This document shows positions 54,734-61,059 of a stretch of 64,000 nt of DNA, one piece after another. Within the stretch, counting starts at the first letter, position 1. The number at the start of each line of letters is the position of its first letter. The DNA comes from Arcobacter porcinus (GTDB lineage: Bacteria > Campylobacterota > Campylobacteria > Campylobacterales > Arcobacteraceae), in contig NZ_CP036246.2 of NCBI RefSeq assembly GCF_004299785.2, positions 62,001-126,000 on the forward strand, given 5' to 3'. Both the position numbers and the translations under genes were made by a program. The notes below the pieces were generated by a model. The model was given only the letters and a program-made list of their open reading frames with translations. It had not been told where the DNA came from and searched no databases.

Positions 54734-56013
54734 TAGTATTCTCCTTTTAAATGGTTTTTTCTCTCTTCAATTAACTTATCAACAGCTTTTTCAAATCTAC
54801 ATAAACCTTCTTTTAAAAGCTCTTCTTCAATTAAAAGTGGTGGTAGAAATTTTACAACTTGACTTTCACTTCCACAAGTTTCAATAATAAGATTCTCTTC
54901 AAAAGCATATTTTGAAATATCACTTGCCATTGATTTATCATTTTTTATCTCAAAACCATAAACTAAACCTCTTCCTCGAATTACAATATCATATGAATCT
55001 TTATATTTATTTGCAATTTTTTCAAGAGTACTTTTTAAAATTTTTTCTTTATATTTTACTGCTTTTGATAAATTATCATTTTGCCAGTATTTATCTATTA
55101 TTACTTTTGAAGCAACAAAAGCTAAATTATTTCCTCTAAATGTTCCTGTATGTTCACCTGGTTTCCATTGATCTAAATCTGGTCTAAAAAGTAAAAGAGC
55201 CATAGGAAGTCCACCACCAATCGATTTAGAAAGAGTAACCATATCTGGTTTTATTCCTGCAAACTCAAATGAGAAGAACTCACCACTTCTTCCATTCCCT
55301 ACTTGAATATCATCAATTATTAATAATATATCAAACTCTTTACAAATAGAATCTAACTCTTGAAGCCATTCTTTAGAAGCTACATTTATTCCACCTTCTC
55401 CTTGAATTGTCTCTAAAATAATAGCAGCTGGTAAATCTACACCACTACTAGAATCTTCAATAAACTTTCTTAAATATTTTAAAGTATTAAAGTCCCCAAA
55501 ATAGCCATCAAAAGGCATAAAAGTAGCATTTATTCTGCTTATATAGCTTTCATCTCTATATTGATTGTTTCCTGTAACTGCTAATGAACCTTGAGAAAGT
55601 CCATGATAGGCATTTGTAAAAGCTATAATATTACTTCTTTTTTTAACTAATCTTGCAAGTTTTAAAGCAGTTTCAACAGCATTTGTACCTGTTGGTCCTG
55701 TAAATTGTACTTTATAATCAAGATTTCTAGGTTTTAAAATTGTTGTTTCAAAAGCTTGTAAAAACTCTTTTTTTGCTTTTGTTGCCATATCAAGACCATG
55801 TATGATTCCGTCATTTTGAATATATTTTAATAAAGCTTCTGAAATATGCTCATTATTGTGTCCATAGTTTAATGTTCCAGCACCTGCAAAAAAATCAATA
55901 TATTCAACTCCTTGCTCATCTGTTAAAATTGAAGCTTTTGCTTTTTCAAATATAGTTGGAAAACTTCTAATATAACCTCTTACTTCTGATTCTAATTTTT
56001 CAAATATTCTCAT
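54733..56013 (-). CDS. ectB: Diaminobutyrate-2-oxoglutarate aminotransferase
   Basis: EctB makes 2,4-diaminobutyrate from aspartate semialdehyde. The class III aminotransferase motifs are present: FFAGAGTLNYGHNN, GPTGTNAVETALKLAR, the cofactor aspartate in LLIIDDIQVGNGRSG and the PLP lysine in VTLSKSIGGGLPM. 426 residues, normal. It overlaps ectA by 14 bases and ectC by one, so all three are coupled. Confidence 0.97.
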   Translation of the reverse strand: MRIFEKLESEVRGYIRSFPTIFEKAKASILTDEQGVEYIDFFAGAGTLNYGHNNEHISEALLKYIQNDGIIHGLDMATKAKKEFLQAFETTILKPRNLDYKVQFTGPTGTNAVETALKLARLVKKRSNIIAFTNAYHGLSQGSLAVTGNNQYRDESYISRINATFMPFDGYFGDFNTLKYLRKFIEDSSSGVDLPAAIILETIQGEGGINVASKEWLQELDSICKEFDILLIIDDIQVGNGRSGEFFSFEFAGIKPDMVTLSKSIGGGLPMALLLFRPDLDQWKPGEHTGTFRGNNLAFVASKVIIDKYWQNDNLSKAVKYKEKILKSTLEKIANKYKDSYDIVIRGRGLVYGFEIKNDKSMASDISKYAFEENLIIETCGSESQVVKFLPPLLIEEELLKEGLCRFEKAVDKLIEERKNHLKGEY

Positions 56014-56494
56014 TTTTTTCTCCTTTTAAATTTATTGTGAATAAGACTTCATCTTCATGTGAATTTATAAAATCATCTTTTGAAAATAAGATGGATTTTT
56101 TAATTTCAGAATTATTATTTCTTGCAAATTTCTCAAATATTTTTCTTGAAGCTATATTGTCTGGACTTACAGTTGTTATAAGCTTATTTATCTCTTTTCT
56201 TGAAACAATATCTTCTAGTATTTTAAGAGTTAAGTTTTTTCCTCTGAATTTTTCTTTTGTTGCTATTTGCCAAATAAAAAGTGTTTTAGTTTCATTTGGA
56301 AGATAATAAGCCAAAACAAGAGAAGCCAATTCACCGTTTATAAAAGCAAGACTACAAGAATCTTTAAAATGAGTTGATAAAAGTAAGTAGAGATATTCTG
56401 AGTTTAGATCTAAAGTTTTTGATTCTTTTATAATCTTAAATATCTCCTTGGAGTTACTTTTATCTGGTTTCTTTAAAGTAGTGTTTTCATACAT
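56000..56494 (-). CDS. ectA: Diaminobutyrate acetyltransferase
   Basis: EctA is a GNAT acetyltransferase making N-gamma-acetyl-diaminobutyrate. The 164-residue protein has the acetyl-CoA region (IWQIATKEKFRGKNLTLKIL) and LNSEYLYLLLSTHFKDSCSLA, matching the EctA family. Ribosome site AAAGGA. It opens the ectABC operon, and the 60 bases upstream carry two palindromes (56507-56523 and 56526-56548) likely bound by a regulator. No ask or ectR gene is adjacent. Confidence 0.93.
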   Translation of the reverse strand: MYENTTLKKPDKSNSKEIFKIIKESKTLDLNSEYLYLLLSTHFKDSCSLAFINGELASLVLAYYLPNETKTLFIWQIATKEKFRGKNLTLKILEDIVSRKEINKLITTVSPDNIASRKIFEKFARNNNSEIKKSILFSKDDFINSHEDEVLFTINLKGEKNENI

Positions 56495-56506
56495 GGTGTT
56501 CCTTTA

Positions 56507-56523
56507 TTACATAATATATGTAA
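56507..56523. promoter_or_regulatory. ect operon operator-like palindrome 1
   Basis: TTACATA (56507-56513) and TATGTAA (56517-56523) form perfect arms with a 3-base centre, 13 bases before the ectA start. Together with the neighbouring site it forms a tandem pair. Confidence 0.5.
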
Positions 56524-56525
56524 AT

Positions 56526-56548
56526 TTATTACATAAAGCCTGTAATAA
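56526..56548. promoter_or_regulatory. ect operon operator-like palindrome 2
   Basis: TTATTACA (56526-56533) and TGTAATAA (56541-56548) form perfect 8-base arms with a 7-base spacer. The arm motif TTACA/TGTAA is shared with palindrome 1, which suggests the same protein binds both. Confidence 0.5.
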
Positions 56549-56667
56549 GTTTACAAAAGATATGTTTATTTATAACATTAAAATATAAAAATAAGCTTAT
56601 AATAAAATATTATTCTTTATTTGTAAGAATTAATAATATAAAAAAATATAGATAAAGTATTTAAGTT

Positions 56668-57012
56668 TTAGAAATTTTGTGGAGCTTCTGAATCTTTACT
56701 TGAAAGAGTTTCAAACTTTTCATCAATTCTTTTTAGAAATGCTAGTTTGTGTTTTTCATCCATATTATCTTCTAGCATAGATAAGATATATAAAATCCCA
56801 TTTGAGTTTATTCTTTTAATTGATGCTAAATAGTGAACAAATGCTATCATTTTTATATCATCAATAGAGTAGAGTTTTTTTACTTTTTTGTCTTCATCAA
56901 GAGGTAATAGCATTTTTTCTTCATACATTTTCAATGTTCTTGTTTTGCTATCTAAAAGTTCAGCTATTGAACTAAGAGGTAAAATATTTTTTTGATTATC
57001 TAAAAGTGCCAT
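56668..57012 (-). CDS. MerR-like transcriptional regulator
   Basis: The 114-residue protein has a MerR-type winged helix-turn-helix (LSSIAELLDSKTRTLKMYEEKML, then KLYSIDDIKMIAFVHYLASIKRI), with a short C-terminal helix and no cysteine-rich effector domain. The ligand is unknown. It lies upstream of ectABC on the same strand, separated by about 170 bases that include the operator palindromes, so it is a candidate regulator of the ect operon. HspR-like proteins are also of this size. Confidence 0.72.
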   Translation of the reverse strand: MALLDNQKNILPLSSIAELLDSKTRTLKMYEEKMLLPLDEDKKVKKLYSIDDIKMIAFVHYLASIKRINSNGILYILSMLEDNMDEKHKLAFLKRIDEKFETLSSKDSEAPQNF

Positions 57013-57034
57013 AATTTAAGAATTAGTGTGGAAT

Positions 57035-57292
57035 TTATCCACACTTATAATACTCTTGAAATAGTTCTTCAACTTTTGCAAGTACAAGCTCTTCATGCCA
57101 GTTATGTCTTTTGGCAAAAGTTTTAATCTCATAATCTTTCTCTTCTTCTGTACAGAAAAAATATAATTTCTTTACAAATGGCTTTGGAACCGATATTGCA
57201 ATTTTTTGAAAGAAATTCTCTTTGCAAATAGGCGAACAAAAAACCTTTGAGATTGGTATTTTTTTAGAGCAGTGCTGACAGCTGTTTGTCAT
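57035..57292 (-). CDS. Small zinc-ribbon-like protein, unknown function
   Basis: The 85-residue protein starts with a cysteine pattern (C5-x2-C8, then C19-x3-C23 in VFCSPICKENF), typical of a zinc finger, followed by a basic region and a helical end (EELVLAKVEELFQEYY). I recognise no named family. It lies just upstream of the MerR-like gene on the minus strand, and its ribosome site (AAGGAG) can pair into a hairpin with the leader, so its translation may be controlled. Confidence 0.6.
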   Translation of the reverse strand: MTNSCQHCSKKIPISKVFCSPICKENFFQKIAISVPKPFVKKLYFFCTEEEKDYEIKTFAKRHNWHEELVLAKVEELFQEYYKCG

Positions 57293-57300
57293 TAATAACT

Positions 57301-57367
57301 CCTTATACTAGTTTTGATTTTGTGCATTATAACAAGCAATTATTAAATGCAACTTAGTTGTATAAGG
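57301..57367 (-). promoter_or_regulatory. Leader hairpin covering the ribosome site of the zinc-ribbon gene
   Basis: CCTTATAC (57301-57308) and GTATAAGG (57360-57367) form a perfect 8-bp stem. In the minus-strand RNA its 3' arm includes the AAGG of the ribosome site eight bases before the 57292 start. Inner stems TGCATT (57323-57328) with AATGCA (57346-57351) and CAAC with GTTG (57350-57360) compete. A ligand, temperature or translation-coupled switch is possible but inferred. Confidence 0.4.
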
Positions 57368-57382
57368 AATATTAATGATTTT

Positions 57383-58057
57383 TTAAACTTTTCTTGAATT
57401 CTTTTCTTCTATTCCTGAAATATTAAATCTTCTTTTTAACTCTTGTTTTACTCTATCAGGATCAATATTTAAACTAGCAAGTGCAACTAAAACATGGTAA
57501 GTAACATCGGCAGCTTCGTAGATTGACTCATCTTCATTTTTGTCTTTTATTGCAAAACAGAATTCTCCAGCTTCTTCAACAATTTTTTTAAGCATAGAGT
57601 TAGTATCGCCTTTTAAAAGCTTTGCTGTATAAGATTTAGTACTATCTTCATTTTTTCTATTTTGAATTGTGTGGTAAAGAGAATCTATAACTCCATAATT
57701 TGTATCAATCTTTACATCAGAAATAATTTTATCTGTTTTGATATTTTGGAAAAAGCAAGACTCTCTTCCAGTGTGACAAGCAACACCTTTTTGATTAACT
57801 TTAAAAAGTAAAGTATCATTATCACAATCTAAAAATATATCTATAATCTCTTGAGTATGATTTGAACTTTCACCCTTTTTCCAAACTCTTTGTTTACTTC
57901 TACTAAAATAGTGAGCAAAACCAGTTTCTAAACTTAGTTCTAGAGCATCTTTATTTGTATAGGCAAGCATTAAAACTTCATTTGTCTGACTATCTTGAGT
58001 TATAACAGGGATTAAATTATTCATCTTTTCCCAGTCAATTTTTTCTAAAATTTCCAT
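57383..58057 (-). CDS. hisIE: HisIE, bifunctional phosphoribosyl-AMP cyclohydrolase / phosphoribosyl-ATP pyrophosphatase
   Basis: This fusion performs steps 2 and 3 of histidine synthesis. The HisI half has LMLAYTNKDALELSLETG, HYFSRSKQRVWKKGESS and the zinc residues in DCDNDTLLFKVNQKGVACHTG; the HisE half (about 120-224) has the EAGEFCFAIKDKNEDESIYEAADVTYHVLVAL helix pattern. 224 residues. It overlaps the small secreted protein gene upstream by one base. Confidence 0.96.
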   Translation of the reverse strand: MEILEKIDWEKMNNLIPVITQDSQTNEVLMLAYTNKDALELSLETGFAHYFSRSKQRVWKKGESSNHTQEIIDIFLDCDNDTLLFKVNQKGVACHTGRESCFFQNIKTDKIISDVKIDTNYGVIDSLYHTIQNRKNEDSTKSYTAKLLKGDTNSMLKKIVEEAGEFCFAIKDKNEDESIYEAADVTYHVLVALASLNIDPDRVKQELKRRFNISGIEEKNSRKV

Positions 58058-58317
58058 TAGTTTATACCTTTAAATTCTGTTTGTACATCAAATTTGAACT
58101 TATCAATAGTTTGTTCCTCTTTATTTACATCAACATCGACATTTACATCAAAAGCACTTTTCTTTTCATCTTTCTTTTTTACTGGTTTTGATGGAAAATC
58201 TTTTTCATATCTTTGAGATTCAGAGTAGTTAATATGAGGAGTTAGATCAATAATCGTATTTTCTGCACAAAGAGAAAAAGAGGCTAGTGTTAAAAAACAT
58301 ATAAGCACTCTTTTCAT
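58057..58317 (-). CDS. Small exported protein, unknown function
   Basis: A signal peptide (MKRVLICFLTLASFSLCA) precedes about 65 residues of polar, lysine- and aspartate-rich sequence (SAFDVNVDVDVNKEEQTIDKF) with no recognised domain. The valine-aspartate alternation could form a strand. It overlaps hisIE by one base and lies 13 bases after the prohibitin-family gene, so it is in their operon. Confidence 0.55.
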   Translation of the reverse strand: MKRVLICFLTLASFSLCAENTIIDLTPHINYSESQRYEKDFPSKPVKKKDEKKSAFDVNVDVDVNKEEQTIDKFKFDVQTEFKGIN

Positions 58318-58330
58318 TTCTACTCTTTTA

Positions 58331-59410
58331 TTATTTGTTATTTAAAACAGTATCTCTACTTTTATCTTTTGTATCTACCCAAATATTTGGTGTAGAACCA
58401 CCAGGAGTTAAGAATATTTTTGCATCTTTATTTTCTCTTAGAGCATCGTTAAATTTACCTTGAACTTCAATTTGTTGCATTTGAAGTAAATGAGGAGTTA
58501 AACTTTGAGAAATTAGTTTATTTGCTTTAGCTTGAGCTTGAGCTTCAATAGTTACAGCATCAGCCTTACCTTGTGCTTCAATTCTTTTTGCTTCAGCTTC
58601 TCCACTTGCAAGTGCTGCTCTTTTTTCAGCTTCTTGTTTTGCTCTTAAAACTTCATATCTTACTCTTTCAGACTCTTGATTTGCAATTTGAACTTTCTCA
58701 ATTTGCTCTTTAATCTTTTCTGGTAAAACAATCTCTTTTAATTGAACAGATTCAACAATAACTGCACTTTTTGATCTTTCAGTTACTTTTTCTTTGATTA
58801 GTCTATCAAGGCTTTCAGCTACATCATTTCTTTTCATTGGTAGAACTTCTGCATTATATCCACCAAGAACACTTCTTGAAACTTCTCCAACAACTTGGTT
58901 TACAATTTTATCTTCCCATGATGGTCCCCAAGTAGCAATTGTTTCAGGAACTCCATCAGCAATAATATTATATTGAACAGTTAGCTCAATAGAAATAGGT
59001 AAACCTCTTGAATCTAGTACATTTATTGCTGGATTATTTTTGATACTTTGATCAAAAGAACCAATGTTTTGTGTACTCATATATGTAAGTAATCTTACTT
59101 TTGTATCAACTACAATTACTTTTTGAATAACTGGAATATAGAAATGAAAACCTGGGTTTAAAGGTTCTTTATCATATTTACCAGTTGTTGCTTTAATACC
59201 AACTTGTCCTGATTCAATAATCACAAATGGTTTAAATAAGAATAAAGCACCAATTATAATAATCACAAGATATAGTAATCCAGCTTTTTTACCTAAATTT
59301 TTGAAAAACTCAGGAGTTTCAAATGGTGGCTGAAAGTTTCCTCCATTTGAATTTCTGTTATTATTATTCCCTTGCTGTCGGTTTTTAAAATAGTCGTTAT
59401 CTATTGGCAT
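58331..59410 (-). CDS. SPFH/prohibitin-family membrane protein
   Basis: The 359 residues have a glycine/asparagine-rich cytoplasmic start, one membrane helix (about 42-63), an SPFH/Band 7 domain (about 64-250: VIIESGQVGIKATTGKY, NPAINVLDSRGLPISIELTVQY) and a long alanine/glutamate coiled coil (about 235-300). HflK/HflC and prohibitin proteins of this layout form membrane scaffolds affecting FtsH protease. No second subunit gene is beside it, so it may act alone as prohibitin does. Confidence 0.88.
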   Translation of the reverse strand: MPIDNDYFKNRQQGNNNNRNSNGGNFQPPFETPEFFKNLGKKAGLLYLVIIIIGALFLFKPFVIIESGQVGIKATTGKYDKEPLNPGFHFYIPVIQKVIVVDTKVRLLTYMSTQNIGSFDQSIKNNPAINVLDSRGLPISIELTVQYNIIADGVPETIATWGPSWEDKIVNQVVGEVSRSVLGGYNAEVLPMKRNDVAESLDRLIKEKVTERSKSAVIVESVQLKEIVLPEKIKEQIEKVQIANQESERVRYEVLRAKQEAEKRAALASGEAEAKRIEAQGKADAVTIEAQAQAKANKLISQSLTPHLLQMQQIEVQGKFNDALRENKDAKIFLTPGGSTPNIWVDTKDKSRDTVLNNK

Positions 59411-59449
59411 ATCTTTCCTTAATAAAATTTTTAATTATACTAATAAAAA

Positions 59450-60370
59450 TTAGTTAATATATGTTAAATACTTTGTGTATTTTGGGTTTTTACCACTTAC
59501 AGCATCAAAATATGCATTTTGAATCTTTTCTGTAATAGGACCTCTGCTTCCAGAACCAATAACTCTTGCATCAACTTCTCTAATTGGAGTTATTTCAGCA
59601 GCTGTTCCTGTAAAAAATGCTTCATCTGCTACATAAATCTCTTCTCTAGTAATTCTTCTTCTAACAACCTCAATTCCCATATCTTTTGCTAAATCAATTG
59701 CAGTTGCTTGAGTAATAGATTCAAGTGAGTTATCATTTGGAGGAGATATTAATTTTCCATCTTTAACTATAAAGAAACATGCTCCACTTGCTTCTGCAAT
59801 ATAACCTTGATCATCTCTTAAAAGTGCTTCATCATATCCAGCCTCAACAGCTTCATATTTTGCCATTTGAGAATTCATATAGTTTGCAACTGATTTTGCT
59901 TTTCCCATACCTGAAGTATTTGGAGTTCTTGTAAATGATGAAATTTTTACTCTAACACCTTTTTTAAGACCCTCTTCTCCTAAATAAGCACCCCATTCCC
60001 AAGCTGAAATAGATACTTTTACAGGAGCATCTTTATGATAAAGTCCCATAACTCCGTAACCTAAATATACAAGTGGTCTAATATATGCACCATTTGTTAG
60101 TTCATTTTTTTGTAGTAACTCTACTTGAGCTTTATTTAGCTCTTCAAGAGTAAAAGGAACATTCATTAAAGTCATTTTTGAAGAGTTTAAAAGTCTTTGT
60201 GTATGCTCATTTAGTTTAAATATTGCACATCTTCCATCAACAGTTTTGTATGCTTTTGTACCTTCAATTGCACCATTTCCATAATGTAAAGTATGAGATA
60301 GTACATGCACTTTTGCTTCATGCCAAGGAGTAAACTCTCCATCCATCCATATATATTTTGCTTCGTTCAT
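59450..60370 (-). CDS. ilvE: Branched-chain amino acid aminotransferase
   Basis: IlvE transfers the last amino group in leucine, isoleucine and valine synthesis. The 306-residue class IV enzyme has WMDGEFTPWHEAKVHVLSHTLHYG, the substrate-loop EGTKAYKT, the cofactor region EAGYDEALLRDDQGYIAEASGACFF and TGTAAEITPI. Motifs and length are standard for group I BCAT. It is a single minus-strand gene; the upstream region holds no recognisable attenuator. Confidence 0.95.
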   Translation of the reverse strand: MNEAKYIWMDGEFTPWHEAKVHVLSHTLHYGNGAIEGTKAYKTVDGRCAIFKLNEHTQRLLNSSKMTLMNVPFTLEELNKAQVELLQKNELTNGAYIRPLVYLGYGVMGLYHKDAPVKVSISAWEWGAYLGEEGLKKGVRVKISSFTRTPNTSGMGKAKSVANYMNSQMAKYEAVEAGYDEALLRDDQGYIAEASGACFFIVKDGKLISPPNDNSLESITQATAIDLAKDMGIEVVRRRITREEIYVADEAFFTGTAAEITPIREVDARVIGSGSRGPITEKIQNAYFDAVSGKNPKYTKYLTYIN

Positions 60371-60487
60371 ATTCTTTTCCTAAAGATTTGAATTTTTTAA
60401 GTCTATAATCTTAGCTAAAAGCAAATTAAACTAAGTTCTAAGAAGAAATAATGTAATATTAATCTTTAAAAAATATATGGGAAAATA

Positions 60488-61039
60488 ATGATAAAAAATT
60501 TTATTTTTATTCTTTTTGTACTTTTCTTTTCAGCTTGTTCAGTAAAATTTGATAGTTTTTCTTGGAAAAGTCCAAATAATGAGATGAAGAATGAAATAAA
60601 TCATATTATTAAACTTATGAAAGATAATGATTTAGAGAGTTTAAATAAAAAATATATAAATAAAGATTTTGGATTTTACCAAGTAAGATATAGTAGAGAA
60701 AAGAGTCTTATTATAGAAAAAAGTGATTTTTTGGATGAAGTTGATAGATTCATAAAACCTTTTGAAATACAAAGCAAAGAGGTAGAGTTTAATTGTAGTT
60801 ATGATTTAGATTTAAACTATGGTTGGAATGAAGAGGGAGTTTTTGTACTAAGGAAAGATATTGAATATCTAAAAGAGTATGAAGTAAATAGTAAAGAAGA
60901 ACAAAAATTTATAAAGCATATTATAAATAACTCTTATGAGGTGGTTACTCTTTCACAAATGATTTTTTATATTACTAAGTATGAAGATAAAATATATATA
61001 ATTTTAATAGATAATATAAGAACAGATTGTAGATTTTAA
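60488..61039 (+). CDS. Lipoprotein of unknown function
   Basis: A signal peptide with lipobox (FFSAC, C17) is followed by about 165 residues with no recognised domain. The mature part is acidic and lysine-rich with conserved-looking aromatic residues (DFGFYQVRYSREKSL). Its C-terminus is basic. The metH gene starts 20 bases after its stop. There is a ribosome site (GGGAAAAT). Confidence 0.65.
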   Translation: MIKNFIFILFVLFFSACSVKFDSFSWKSPNNEMKNEINHIIKLMKDNDLESLNKKYINKDFGFYQVRYSREKSLIIEKSDFLDEVDRFIKPFEIQSKEVEFNCSYDLDLNYGWNEEGVFVLRKDIEYLKEYEVNSKEEQKFIKHIINNSYEVVTLSQMIFYITKYEDKIYIILIDNIRTDCRF

Positions 61040-61059
61040 GATAGATAAAAAGAGAAAAG

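Noticed and set aside
57301-57367. Transcription terminator of hisIE
   Set aside because: No T-run follows the stem on the minus strand, and the arm overlaps the next gene's ribosome site.
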